Shown: positions 43,301-54,194 of the stretch, in pieces | Position numbering within the stretch: position 1 is the stretch's first letter | Layout: every line of letters begins with the position of its first letter | Program-made: the position numbers and the translations under genes | From: Kalmanozyma brasiliensis GHG001 | Lineage: Eukaryota; Basidiomycota; Ustilaginomycetes; Ustilaginales | Assembly: GCF_000497045.1 (NCBI RefSeq) | Contig: NW_015961970.1 | Coordinates: forward strand, 62,802 to 126,801 | Length of the DNA stretch: 64,000 nt | Direction: 5' to 3' | The notes under the pieces: model-generated | The model's database searches: none | What the model was told of the DNA's origin: nothing | The model's input: only the letters and a program-made list of their open reading frames with translations

Positions 43301-46220
43301 GGACGCCGGTCCGAGGAATTGGCGTGAAAAGGCCGTCTGACAAGCTCGCTTGCGATGACTTGTTTGCGATCGTGGCTCGCTACGCGCCCAAGCTCGTGAT
43401 CGCGAGCGAAACTAATCCTCGGCAGCTAGGTTTGCGCGAGGATCGTGTCTCAGTCGGATGGGCGTCGTTCTCCTCGGGCGATCTGGTCTTCCCACGGCCA
43501 ACAAGGGAGTCCGATCGGTTTCAAGAACCAAATTTTCGAGCACGCAAGGGTCGACGGGTGTCCCATCGGACATGCAAGCTCATCATTGGTCGGTGGGGTC
43601 GTGGGCTTATGCTGATGCTTGTCAATGAGGAAAGGGACAGGCTCTAGCAACGAGCACCTTTCCCAGCAGCCGAAAGGAAGTGAGAGTAAAACGAGAACTG
43701 GTGCGCGCGCGGAAAGGAAACGGTCCGACATCGAACAATGCAGCTTTGAGACAGCCGGCAGCAAACGACGGTGGTACCGATGCTTGTTCCACGGAGCAGG
43801 TTCGGCGCCGACGTCTCGCAGAGTCTGGGTGCAGTTTTTGTTTCGTGATTCAAATTTGGCTAGCGCATCCGACCACTCCAATGGTGCCACCTTATTGTTT
43901 GTTTCCGCGGTCCTCCGAAGCAACAGACTGGAAGGCTAGAACTTTCTCGCAGATCATGCCATTTGCAAGGGTTGGTAGCTTATCATCATGGCTCTCTCCC
44001 TTCGAAGTCTCGAGGAGATGGCTGTCCATGAGCCTTTTGGCACGTTCAGACGCTGTTCAAGCGCAGTGCAATCGAGTCTTGGGTTGACCGGCGAACCGAA
44101 ACCTCGAATCAGGAGTCCGAAAAGTCATCTCAAGCCAAGTTGACCGCCCAGGCCGTGCCATCGAGCGGGTCAGTTCTCGTCTTTGCTTACCCGGCTCGCA
44201 TGCTATCTCACGGTTGACCGATGCGAAGGCGCCATCGGAGAGAAACACCATCAGACCGTAGGCTGCGATTGCGGTACCACAGATGGTAAATTGCGTGCCG
44301 CACATCTTCCTCTCTCATTGCAGTCTACACTCGCAGGTCGTCAGGAGACTTGAAGCTTCAGCTCACTACGTGGCCCACCCATGGCGATCATCACGCTCCC
44401 ACTGTCGATCTCTGCCCGGCTTGCTGATCGACAAGATTTGCCGCGCACAGATTCACGGAGATGGCAAGCCGCGGAACGACACAAAGCGTTCCGACAAATG
44501 CTAGCAGCTGGACCCTGGCCTGGAAATGTGGTTTTGGTTTGTCGATCGACACGAAGAAATTTGCTGCAGCTGCGCAAACTGTGTCCCAGATCCAACAGAG
44601 ACAATGACATCACGTCGCAGCGGTTCACGAATCGCGAGATGCAAATGTGGGTCAGAGATTTTTTACTTGTGTATGTATGAAGTCGGCCTAACATTGTAAA
44701 TTACACTCGACCGCCTTGCAGCCTGTCAACGTGCAACACCATTCGCGACGTGCTGTTTTCTTGCGGTTGCTGCTTCACGCTCTTGACACACGTTCGGCCG
44801 ACGGTAGCAACAAAGGAATCGAGTGTTCGTATCCGTCTGAATCAAAGACCAGAGCTCCTTGCATCTGAACATGCGCTCGACCTCTTGCCTAGCAAGAACC
44901 GAAGAGCAAGATCATTTTGTCGCTGCCTTCAACAAGCTTCTCACGAAAGCTAAGCGAGGATCGGAAATGTCCGACGACCGCGTGCTCTCTTCTCGCGCGC
45001 TCCTGTTGAAATCTCGCTCATCCTTCACTTGGGTACACACATACGACTGTTTGAGAGCCGCGCAATGAGCATTCGGGAAAGCCGTTCGCCAAAGGCCATC
45101 GCTTAGTGTACAGAGCTAGTCGGTCCATCCGAGTGACCGAGAAGGCCAAGAAGCACATTCGGACGCCATCCTTGACGCCTCCGCCACCCTCGCATCTTCT
45201 CAGGGTCTTGGCAGGCGTCGGAAATTGACCGATGTGGTCCTAAATCAGCCGTTTTGCCTCTCGTCGCATTGTGTCCGTTCCCGCGCCATGCCGTCTTCCG
45301 TCTCTTTTTGCTCTGAGTGGCGACTCCATATCGGATGAAGTCTGTCGGTGGACAAGCGACGTCCTCGCGCCGAGTCGCGACCACACGCTCACACCCAGGA
45401 AGCTGACGTCGGGTAGACAAGCGAGCAGGTCAAGCTCTTCGAGGTCATGAGATTGGGACTTATCCTCCGCTGTCCCGTTGTCCTCGGGGCGAGAGAATCC
45501 CGGTCGGGTAAGGCCGTAACCTCCCCTCCTCAGGGTCTGCCCTTCTCGCCCTGCCCCCTTTCCATTGACGTACCAAGCCTCGGCACCTCGCAGAGACCCT
45601 GCGTTGGAAAGAAGGCGGGCAGCGCCCTGACCGAAATTGACCGTCGCCCGGACCCAGGGTCCGCTCGCGCCCGCGCCAAGCGCAATATCAATATCATGTG
45701 GAACCGAGCCGCATGCTTCTTGCAAGGCTCCCCGAATGAGATGATGTGACCGCCGTCGGGTGGCAAATGCGCCAAGAAGCACTAGATCCGCTCACCCCAG
45801 CCTCCTGCAAGATTGCATGTGCCCCGCGCCAAGAAAGGTGCTGATGTGCAGCGACATCATATGAAGCCTAATGGTGCAAGCGAGAGCCCGGTCCAGGCCC
45901 TGCCGCCGTGGAAGCCTGGACGCAACGTCTTGCGGGAAGCGATGCTCAATGGAAATCACGGGCCCCTCCCGCCCGATACACGTCCGGTTCGATCCGCAAG
46001 AGTCGCTCATTTGTGTCGACATTTTGCCCTATGCCGCCGGAAAGGTAGCTCCCCGGTGCGTTAGCTCATCATCCTTCACAAAGGCCAGGGGAGCAACCAG
46101 AGCTGTTGAAATCAGGTCTGGAAGACCGACGGAGGACAAATTGGTTTGCGGAAGAGAAGAGAATGTAAAGACAGCTACGGTACGTGGATCACAGCTCGTT
46201 GTGATCGCGTCTGAACAGTA
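40325..46220. other. Almost 6 kb without a recognisable gene
   Basis: From the RhoGEF start to the expansin-like stop I find only short frames with no signal for any family on either strand, no tRNA, no transposase and no long repeat. The first few hundred bases are promoter and leader of the RhoGEF. The stretch is several times longer than the usual intergenic distance here. It could hold a non-coding RNA, decayed mobile DNA, or a strongly spliced small gene. Confidence 0.5.
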
Positions 46221-47768
46221 TTAGTACTGATCTGAGGCAACGCTATCAAAGTTAGCATCGAAGAAGAGATCCGTTCCCATCAGCGTGCTGATCTCCGAAG
46301 CGATAGTCTGGCCCTGCCAATCCGTGATTCTGAACATGACGCCCGTCTTGGCCTGATCGAAACCAGCAGCACCGCCCAGATCCCACTTCCACCAGCTGGC
46401 ATCCACATGGCTAGCCTCCTTCCACCCCTGTCCACTCCAGCGCATCTCGACCTTGACCACGGCCTCGTGGCTACCGCGGATCTGGACCTGGAAGAAGCCC
46501 GGGTTGCACCCTTCGCGCCAGTGCACCTGGAGCTTCTCAATCCCGCTGCCCTCGAAGGCATCTTTGCAGTTGACGAACCGCCAGTTGACGGGGAGCTTGC
46601 TGCCGTCGGCATTGCTCGTGACGCTGTTCCAGGCATCAAGGTGCATGTCGAGTCCGGAGAAGCATTGGTTGACGCCCGGGCAGAGGTCCGAGACGATCGC
46701 TACGGTCTTTTTGCCCGCCGGCAGCGTGCCTCGGCGGGGTTTCTCGACGGTCCACACCGCACTGTTGCTGAACTGGGATGCGGAGGTTGGGCCGATCTCG
46801 ACGCAAGTGCCGCATGCCAGACCGTCTTGGAAGAACGACTGGTCCATTGCGATCGAGGGGAGGTTGGTGTGAGGCAGGCTGTCGAGCATGCATGCTCCGC
46901 CTTGCCACAGGCCGGGACCGCCGAATTGCGTGCCGGGACCGTGGTGGATCAGATCCGGGCTGAACCACGAGGGCTGAACCGAGCTGGTGGGAGTGAGCAC
47001 GGTGGTGGAGCGCACACCTTTGCAGAGCAGACCGGTGCCTTGAGCGCCCTTGTACTTGCCCGAGCTGGGGCTGTAGCCTACAGGTGCAGGGCCGGCGCTT
47101 CCTTGACCTTGACGAGGTGCCTTGCCATACGATCCGTGATCGAAAGCACTGCCAGAGCTCGCGCCCGGCTGCGGACCGCTCGCATAGCCGTCCGGCTTCG
47201 TGCCAGAACCAGCGCTGGGGCTCGAGTACCCTGTAGGACTGTTGTCGTCGGTCGATGGCTTGTCGCCAGAAGCACTACCAGAGCTCGTGCCGGGCTGCGA
47301 ACCACCCGTGTAGCCCTCTGGCTTCGTGCCAGCACCAGAGCCGGAGCTCGAGTCACCTGGTGGAGCATTTCCTTTCTGAGAGCCGTTGCCAGGAGAGACT
47401 TGGCCGCCGCTACCACGACTAGGAGCGTCAGTGCCTGTGGCAGGAGGCGCGTCAGCGTTCTTGGAGCCGCCACTCTGAGGAGGCTGTCCGTACGACTCTT
47501 GGCCCTTGGGATCGACAGCGCATTGTCCCTTGACCTTTTTCTTGTGCATCTTCTTGTGGTGATGATGGTGGTGGTGTTGGTGGTGCGTATGTTTGGTGGT
47601 GACCGGAGACGATCCAGCGTCGCTGTCGGGGTGCTGTCCAGCAAGAGAGCAGCTTCCGCGAGCATTGGCTGGCGCGTGCCCAAGACCAGCTTGAGGCGAG
47701 GCGAGGACGTCTACAGCCGACGAAGCGAGGAACGTGGCGATGAGCGCCAGAGCAGGGGTAGTTCGCAT
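46221..47768 (-). CDS. Secreted expansin-like protein with His/Lys-rich segment and Ser/Gly/Pro linker
   Basis: 515 residues from the first in-frame ATG (47768-47766). Residues 1-23 are a signal peptide (MRTTPALALIATFLASSAVDVLAS). Residues 60-80 hold a His-rich then Lys-rich run (THHQHHHHHHHKKMHKKKVK), a possible metal- or polyanion-binding patch. A low-complexity linker (about 85-245) contains a 42-residue repeat. The C-terminal part resembles expansin: a six-strand double-psi barrel (about 255-420) with LACGTCVEI and AIVSDLCPGVNQCFSGLDMHLDAW, where SDLCP...LDM parallels the expansin TDLCP...HLDLS, then a carbohydrate-binding-like domain (about 425-505) with FFQVQIRGSHEAVVKVEMRW. Expansin-like proteins loosen polysaccharide without hydrolysis. 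The gene is followed by the long empty region and diverges from TBCE. Confidence 0.85.
   Translation of the reverse strand: MRTTPALALIATFLASSAVDVLASPQAGLGHAPANARGSCSLAGQHPDSDAGSSPVTTKHTHHQHHHHHHHKKMHKKKVKGQCAVDPKGQESYGQPPQSGGSKNADAPPATGTDAPSRGSGGQVSPGNGSQKGNAPPGDSSSGSGAGTKPEGYTGGSQPGTSSGSASGDKPSTDDNSPTGYSSPSAGSGTKPDGYASGPQPGASSGSAFDHGSYGKAPRQGQGSAGPAPVGYSPSSGKYKGAQGTGLLCKGVRSTTVLTPTSSVQPSWFSPDLIHHGPGTQFGGPGLWQGGACMLDSLPHTNLPSIAMDQSFFQDGLACGTCVEIGPTSASQFSNSAVWTVEKPRRGTLPAGKKTVAIVSDLCPGVNQCFSGLDMHLDAWNSVTSNADGSKLPVNWRFVNCKDAFEGSGIEKLQVHWREGCNPGFFQVQIRGSHEAVVKVEMRWSGQGWKEASHVDASWWKWDLGGAAGFDQAKTGVMFRITDWQGQTIASEISTLMGTDLFFDANFDSVASDQY
47152..47345 (-). repeat. 126-bp direct repeat inside the expansin-like linker
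   Basis: The + strand blocks starting at 47152 and 47278 both begin CCAGAGCTCG and run in parallel for about 65 bases with scattered changes; the period is 126 nt, i.e. 42 codons (GTKPEGYTGGSQPG versus GTKPDGYASGPQPG). It looks like a tandem duplication of linker sequence. Confidence 0.75.
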
Positions 47769-48577
47769 CTTGGGAGTTCGAGCTTGAGGAAAAGAGCAGA
47801 AAAGGAGGAAGGTTCCTGAAGCACCGTCGAGGCGATCAAGATTGGGAGAAAGTAAAGAGTGTACAGTGAGAGCCTGCTCAGATTCCGGATGAGGAGAGGA
47901 AAAACGAGGACAAGTAAAGATGAGGAGTTCGAGACAGGGGAGCACTCAAGGGCGCTCCTTATGTATCTTCTTCAGCACTCGTCGCGATACTGAAGAATCA
48001 CAGAACGGAGAATGAAGGGCTGCCAGACCAGAAAATTTTCATCATTGCGACAATGAGTTGCAATGCTGTGGATCAAATGCAAGCCCACCGCCCATTTGCT
48101 GTGATCGTCAGGCGATCTCGGCAAGGCTCTGGCAGTTGGTGTGTAAGCAGCTCGGTACAATGACTAACCGAAGCTGGACCGAGATTACTTGACCCCTGTG
48201 CGAGACGGTCAATCCATTTGGCTTGGCCTCATTGTCATTGAAGGTGGGCGACCTGCAGCCCCACTCTTCATGAGCAACCGTGCAGCTCGCATATGGGTTG
48301 CCTTCGACTCGGTCGAGGTCTTCGCCCTTTGTTCCTTCGTCAGAGCACATGCCTCTGTCCGGCAAGCTTTCTGCTGGGTTTTGACCGGATCAAGCCGTAC
48401 GCAGTCCTGCAGTGTGCAGCAACCCATGACGATGCTTAAGAAGCAACCGCGTTCGATGTTTGACAGCTGGATCGCAAAAAAGTCCGCCTTTTTCTCCGTG
48501 GAGAGAGACGCGCGGACCAACACCAAATTCTCTTTTCGAGACCTACACTTTCTTCTGATCTTCCAACATCTCAAAAG
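47769..48577. promoter_or_regulatory. Divergent intergenic region, expansin-like and TBCE genes
   Basis: About 810 bp between start codons facing away from each other. No gene seen. A weak TATA-like ATACATAAG lies on the expansin strand near 47957-47965, roughly 190 bp before its start. Confidence 0.45.
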
Positions 48578-50401
48578 ATGAGCCTTTCGGTGGGACAGCG
48601 CGTTTCTCTGGGCCCACACAGAGGTACGATTCGGTACCGTGGTCCTGTGCCACCTTCGACTGGCGAATGGCTGGGCATCGAATGGGACGATCCGACCCGC
48701 GGCAAGCACTCGGGAACATCCGCTGGTGGCACCCGCTACTTCGACGTGCGCGTCCCCGGCAGCGGCTCCTTCGTCCGAGCTACGAGCAGCAAGCTCTCCA
48801 GCGGATGTGGCTTCCTTTCGGCGCTACGAAACAAGTACCTCCCTGCTCCAGCGACAGAGACAGAGCAAAGAAGTGGGACAGAGGAGACGCAGTATTCAAG
48901 GAAGAACATCGCCGAGATCGAGATCGAGACGCCCAACCTCGAGCGGGTGGTGCAGAAGGCGGCGCGGCTGGACCGGCTGAAGGAGGTCGGACTGGGCGGC
49001 TGGCAGCAGAGCGTCGCACTCGAGGAAGGAGGGGAGGACGCGCGATATGACGTGGCCAGAGCGTACGATGAGGCGGAAAGGTTGGGGTCAGGGTCGATAC
49101 GAGAGACATGCCCGAACATTCGATGGCTCGACCTGTCGAGCTCATTGTTGCCAAACTGGGAGGAGGTATCGTTGATAGCAGGGGAATTGGAGCAGCTCAA
49201 GACGTTGCTGTTGCGCTTCAACCGGCTGCAGTCGCCGCCAGTGGAGGTGCCGGCGAGCTGGAGGGAGAGGCTGGGACGGATCGAGGATCTCCGGTTGGAC
49301 GGCACGCTTGTGCAGTGGAAGGAAGTGGTGCGACTCTCACCGGCGTTGATCGGTCTCAAGGCTTTGCATCTCGGTGGCAACGACATCGGCACCTTGACCG
49401 CAACGAGCTCCGACAAAGCAGACGAGAAGACGTTCCCATCACTGACGCTGCTCAGCTTGGAGGACAACGCGATGGCATCCTGGCCTGACCTCGTTGCTGC
49501 TCTGTCCCGCTTGCCCTCGCTCGAGACGCTCATCTTGGATCGCAACCGCATTACCGCCACCCCGTCCGCACCATCTTCAGCTTGCAAACTCCCCGGACTC
49601 AAAGAGCTCTATCTGCGCGGCAATCAGCTCGACTCGTGGTCATCTTTGGAGAACATCACTACATGGCTCGGCTCAGCGTCCGGTCTAAAAGCGCTCCACA
49701 TCTCGGCTCTTCAAGACGACCAGGAGACCGCAAACGCAGCCGTCCCTGTCACTGCGAACGGCGACCTGCTCTCGAAGTACGAATACCGCGACTTCCGCGC
49801 GATCGCCATCGCCCGTCTTCCGACGCTCAAGGAGCTGGACAAGACCTCGATCACGCCCAAGGAGCGTAGAGATGCGGAACTCTTTGTCTACACCCGCATT
49901 CGCGATGGCGACGCGTACATTCTCGACGGTGGGCTTTCGCGGCTTGGAACGAGGGAGAAGTTGGACCTGTCTCCGGCCGAGAAGGCCGAGAGGTTTCCTC
50001 GGTTCCTCGAGCTCGCCAAGGCGTTCGATGATGAAGTGCCCGTTGCAACGGCATCGCAGGTGGGAAAGGGGAAGTCGACGCTCCGGTCGAAAATGCTGAG
50101 CGTGACCGTGGTGGCGTGCGAAACTGCACCGAGCGTCGGCAGACCTCATCTGGCGGGTGTGTTGGTGGAGAAGACGGTGCAGGTGTTGGCAAGCACCCCG
50201 TTGCGGCTGTGCAAGATCAAGCTGGCGAGTGCGGTGGGCGTAAAGGTGGGTCAGGTGGCGGGCGTGTGGGCGCTGATGAAGCAGGGTGATGGTGGGGAGG
50301 AGGAGGAGAGGATCGTGCTCGAGATGGACGATCTGTCGAGAAATTTGGATTGGTATGAAGTGGCGTCGGGTGACACGGTAGTGCTCGTTGTCGAGACTTG
50401 A
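48578..50401 (+). CDS. Tubulin-folding cofactor E
   Basis: Uninterrupted 607 residues. TBCE (yeast Pac2) binds alpha-tubulin and, with cofactors C and D, builds the tubulin dimer in the cytosol. The CAP-Gly domain fills residues about 5-80 (VGQRVSLGPHRGTIRYRGPVP, GEWLGIEWDD, RGKHSGTSAGGTRYF). Leucine-rich repeats run about 190-350 (IRWLDLSSSLLPNWEEVSLI, LKALHLGGNDIG, LTLLSLEDNAM, LETLILDRNRIT, LKELYLRGNQL), and a ubiquitin-like domain forms the C-terminus from about 500. The three-part order is diagnostic of TBCE. In the CAP-Gly groove the usual GKNDG is GKHSG, a mild variation. Confidence 0.95.
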   Translation: MSLSVGQRVSLGPHRGTIRYRGPVPPSTGEWLGIEWDDPTRGKHSGTSAGGTRYFDVRVPGSGSFVRATSSKLSSGCGFLSALRNKYLPAPATETEQRSGTEETQYSRKNIAEIEIETPNLERVVQKAARLDRLKEVGLGGWQQSVALEEGGEDARYDVARAYDEAERLGSGSIRETCPNIRWLDLSSSLLPNWEEVSLIAGELEQLKTLLLRFNRLQSPPVEVPASWRERLGRIEDLRLDGTLVQWKEVVRLSPALIGLKALHLGGNDIGTLTATSSDKADEKTFPSLTLLSLEDNAMASWPDLVAALSRLPSLETLILDRNRITATPSAPSSACKLPGLKELYLRGNQLDSWSSLENITTWLGSASGLKALHISALQDDQETANAAVPVTANGDLLSKYEYRDFRAIAIARLPTLKELDKTSITPKERRDAELFVYTRIRDGDAYILDGGLSRLGTREKLDLSPAEKAERFPRFLELAKAFDDEVPVATASQVGKGKSTLRSKMLSVTVVACETAPSVGRPHLAGVLVEKTVQVLASTPLRLCKIKLASAVGVKVGQVAGVWALMKQGDGGEEEERIVLEMDDLSRNLDWYEVASGDTVVLVVET

Positions 50402-50566
50402 CTGTTCTCATCACGACAATTTCTCACAAACATAGGGGCTGAGCTTGAAACAAAAGAAAGACTTGATTGACAACGGAACCGAAGGAAGACCGAGAGAGGG
50501 TGTGACATAAGTGAGCTCAGCCGTGAAAGACGCGCAGATGCGCGACTGTGTCTCCAAAGAAGACCA

Positions 50567-51010
50567 TCAGTTGGTCTTACCGCCCTCGTCGACGACGACA
50601 TACTTGACGCCCTTGCGCTGGAGATAGTTGAGCCAGCGCTGCGTTTCGGCAGTGCCTGCGGGGTGTCTATGGATCATTCCGTCCGAGGTGACGACCACCA
50701 TCTCCCCGGGATGACCCTGCACGCGGCCGAGCGAGCCGCTGAAGCCGAACCACCACCTGCGGGCAAGTTGGGTCACAGAGGTGGTGCCATGAGCAGTGGT
50801 GTCGAGAGATCGACGGATATGGGGCATCTGAGCCTGAGACGTCGGGAGAAAGAGAGAGGGGCAAATGGTCAAGAATTGGCGTCAGCGACGGCCATCCAAC
50901 GAGCATGAGAGAAGACGAAGGGCCCGGAGACTTACGCCTTGCACGATTTGCAGGAAGCAGCATGCCACCAGGGCAGCGATGAGAATAACGCTACCAGAGA
51001 AGAGCTTCAT
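50567..51010 (-). CDS. Small secreted or membrane-anchored protein, function unknown
   Basis: Exon 1 (51010-50936) and exon 2 (50833-50567) are joined across a 102-nt intron (GTAAGT donor, GCTGAC branch, GTCTCAG end), giving 113 residues. Residues 1-24 form a hydrophobic segment (MKLFSGSVILIAALVACCFL) that could be a signal peptide or an anchor. The rest is small and mixed (RRWWFGFSGSLGRVQGHPGEMV, KGVKYVVVDEGGKTN) with no cysteine pairs and no family I recognise. Its 3' end is 165 bp from the TBCE stop (convergent). The splice signals and continuous frame support a real gene. Confidence 0.72.
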
Positions 51011-52585
51011 GGTCCAAGTTTCGTGTGATAGGGGCCGCTTTCGACAGCTTAAGGCGGAGGGATGTTGAGAGTGAGAACGACAGTGGACAAAAGGCGATTG
51101 GCTGTGAAGTGTCTGAGTAGATCGCTGCGACCGTGGAGAACGCCCATCTCCAGCTTATTTATGTCAACTCGAAGTGTGGGAGTGTTCCAGATGAGGGCCT
51201 GGCCTGACCTCGAGCAGAAGTCGTGTGGGTGGGAATTCGATATAAACGCTGGCGAAACCCCACAGCGACCCGTCAATGGAACGGTGCTATCGATTTTTGG
51301 GACAGAAGCGGTGATTGCAACGGCCTGTTGTGGTCTGACGGCGACGTTCGCGACTCCACTCGCCGAGTTCGTCGACGCCACCTTCATCGACCGAGACAAA
51401 GAGCATTTCGGTCCTCGGTCCTCCAGAGAACGTTCGTAAAGACTCATGACGGCCTCGGCGTCTCGTGCCTCACCCTTAGCGCCCTCCGCGTCTTCCGCAT
51501 TCCGCTTACGTTGAAGGGGACACCTGAAAATCAGGTGGGCTCGCATTTAAGCCGACGAGGGGTCTTCTCGGGCAGCAACCTTGCATCGCTCTGCGGGATC
51601 GAAATGAAGCGGCGTTAGCGCGATCGGTCGGCTCCGGCGGCCGTCCCCTCTCATCGCACCGTGACGTTTCTCCTCCAGATGATGCTCGAGCTAGACGGCG
51701 CCTGTTACCAAGCCCAGAAGCGTATAGCAGCTTTGATCGGATGCCAAGCCCGAGCTTGGGACCCGCACCCGTCGTACATAAGCGTGCAGATTCGATACCT
51801 TCCTGCTCCCCAACGACCCGTGTCGACATTGGCGGCACGACGTCCGATTGAATCCTGGACCTTCCTTTTGCTGCAGACTCATCTCGAGTAGGCGTGTTTT
51901 GGAACCGTGACACCCTTTCGGGGTTCGTCGTGGCCTCTGGTCCGAAAAGGCTGATGAATCTCATCTGGCTGGTGGGGTGGGAGGACGTCCGGACCCGTTG
52001 CCATCTGCAGCAAGAGATGAGGAAGCCACCGAACTCACAGCGAAAAGTGACATCCGGTGGGGGCGGCAATCGAGTCGTCTCAGAACAATAAGGGTGTCAA
52101 TGGCGCTGTGTTTGGCGTGTGTGTGTGTGTGCTCTACATCACGCAAGATCGCAGATGAAGTCTCGAGCATGTACTTTTGAGCACTGCCCGTTGCTGCATT
52201 GTGCGATGCCCTGCTGGCCCCTCTGTGCTAGAATGACACTGATGAGATGCATGCAGTCTTGATTGATCCGACGCAAGTCATGGCCATTGTCACCGTGCGG
52301 GTCGGGATCGGTATAAATATCCCATCGATGCTTGAGACTCCTGACTGAACGAGGCCGAATGCTCTTTTTCTGCATTCGCTGCCTCTGCAAGCCCACGATA
52401 CAGGTCCGGAACCTACGCAGCGCGATCTTCTCGGCAAACACTTCATCTGAGGGACTTTTCGCTGGTCGGAGCCTCACTACTCGCTTGTCCCTCGCCACCT
52501 ACTCGTTCGCTGGCCGAGACCACCTCCTTCCCTCCATCTCCTTCTATCCGTTCCTCCAGACCCTGCTCGTCGCACGTCTGTCGAC
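51011..52585. promoter_or_regulatory. Divergent intergenic region with GT microsatellite
   Basis: About 1.6 kb between diverging starts. A short GT microsatellite lies near 52117-52131. Frames on the minus strand (for example 51049-51546) do not look coding. A good TATA box is at 52312. Confidence 0.5.
52312..52319 (+). promoter_or_regulatory. TATA box upstream of the seven-helix membrane protein
   Basis: TATAAATA lies 267 bp before the ATG at 52586, leaving room for a leader of about 230 nt. It is the clearest TATA element of a protein gene in the window. Confidence 0.55.
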
Positions 52586-53839
52586 ATGCAGCGTCACGAT
52601 GGCCTCGAGTACGTGCCGGCCATCTTCGGGGGGCAACCGCCTCACGCCGCCGAGGCGATTGCACTAGTCCGCTTCTCTCAAGAGCAAACCACGTGGAATC
52701 TTCCGATCATGATCGCGCAGACGTTGCTGGTTGGCGAGATCATCCGCACCTATCCAGCCGAGTTTCGCATGTTCCACCGACTGTACCAGCGCAAGAAACC
52801 CAACATGGCCGAGATCTTTTTCGTCCTCATCAAGTACCTCACCCTCACGGCGGTGGTGTGCGACATTCTGGTGATGGACACGTTGGCGGCGAAATCGGAC
52901 GGACAGTGTCGATCGTGGTCGTGGACGGCGTCGACGCTGTACTTTGTGTGTTCGAGCTTGGTCTTTTGCGTCATTGGGTGGCGGGCTAGGATTGTGTTTC
53001 GGACGTCTCGGTTGGCTAGCTATTTGCTGGGTGCTGGATTGGCCGTGCAGTTCGCTATAGCGATGTGGACCAATTACCGCGTCGACAAGGCGGATGCGAT
53101 CACGCCGGCGGGTAGCTGTGCTCCAAGCACCCAAGTGCACGGTTCGTCCGACGGCAATCCGGCGCTCACCATCCGTTTCTGGCAGAGCCACACGTTCTGG
53201 TACCTCCTATACAACTGTTTCTTCGAGACGATCGTGCTGGTGGCATGCTGTCTGCAGCTCAGACGCACGTCGAGTGGCCCCGGCGGCCTGACGCGCATCG
53301 CCAAGGTGCTGTTCCTCAACAACGTGCACTACATGGTCGGCGTCGAGGCGTGCAACGTGGTGCAGCTGATCATGCTGTTGGGCTGGACGTCGAGTTTGCC
53401 CCCCGTGCACGTGACGAGCATTGCGATCCAGATCGTCGTCGGTCTGCAGATGCTGATTGGCGAGCAAGAGGCTGTGTACAGCCCTGCCAGCTCAAGGGTC
53501 ACGTATTCGAGTCGGACGCTGACGTCGAGCAATGGGCACTGCGAAAAGCCCCGCCATGGTACCAGCCCGAGCAACGTGACGTTCGTCTCGCCAGGTCGAT
53601 CGGTCTCGTACGTCAAGCGACCGGATACCGCCACCACGGGCACAGACGCTACGTTCACCACCCTACCCGCTCGCAAGGGCACCTTCTCGTCGTTCAGCTC
53701 CGTACCGGCTTACGTCAAGAGCTGCGCCGAGGAGGAAGCGCCGCAAGTACCTCCCAAATCGTCCGTCTTGGTCAAGGAGGAGACGCGCGTGTCGATCGAG
53801 GCGTCCCCGCTCTACGCCCATGATGGCGCGCTCCCCTAG
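52586..53839 (+). CDS. Seven-transmembrane protein of unknown function
   Basis: 417 residues, no intron. Hydrophobic segments lie at about 35-56, 74-97, 115-138, 142-164, 201-225, 241-266 and 270-292, giving seven helices, followed by a Ser/Thr-rich cytosolic tail of about 120 residues. Charged loops (RTYPAEFRMFHRLYQRKKPN between helices 1 and 2) face one side. The layout resembles GPCR-like or basidiomycete-specific membrane proteins, but no GPCR signature was recognised. The TATA box upstream suggests regulated expression. Confidence 0.75.
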   Translation: MQRHDGLEYVPAIFGGQPPHAAEAIALVRFSQEQTTWNLPIMIAQTLLVGEIIRTYPAEFRMFHRLYQRKKPNMAEIFFVLIKYLTLTAVVCDILVMDTLAAKSDGQCRSWSWTASTLYFVCSSLVFCVIGWRARIVFRTSRLASYLLGAGLAVQFAIAMWTNYRVDKADAITPAGSCAPSTQVHGSSDGNPALTIRFWQSHTFWYLLYNCFFETIVLVACCLQLRRTSSGPGGLTRIAKVLFLNNVHYMVGVEACNVVQLIMLLGWTSSLPPVHVTSIAIQIVVGLQMLIGEQEAVYSPASSRVTYSSRTLTSSNGHCEKPRHGTSPSNVTFVSPGRSVSYVKRPDTATTGTDATFTTLPARKGTFSSFSSVPAYVKSCAEEEAPQVPPKSSVLVKEETRVSIEASPLYAHDGALP

Positions 53840-54194
53840 TCGTTCGTCAAGATCTAGACAAACTCGTCCGTTCAGCCCAGCTGCTGCGCACAATGTCTCG
53901 CACAAGCCTTTTTCGTTGGGGAAGAGCCGCACAGTATACGTGACCTCTCCACCCGACCTTACACAATCCTTTCCATCTTTGTCTCCGCTAGTAAGCTTCT
54001 CTCCTTTGCGTCCCAATTTGCAATAGTACTACATTCTTTCTTGCTACCGACGTGGTATGAGTGTTGCTACCCCGGCCAGGCTTGAGAACCACGATGATCG
54101 GACTGAGGACGATGCAAGTGAGTTGGATTAGAGGAGGCACTCCTTGGCTGATAAGACACTACATGAGAAATGCGATGAGAAGATGCTGGATGCG
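53840..54194. other. Intergenic between convergent membrane-protein genes
   Basis: About 350 bp between two stops facing each other; two 3' ends only, no gene seen. Confidence 0.5.

Noticed and set aside
45961..46005. GGTTCGATCC near 45979, like a tRNA T loop
   Set aside because: The flanks do not form a T stem and no A box, anticodon arm or acceptor stem surrounds it.
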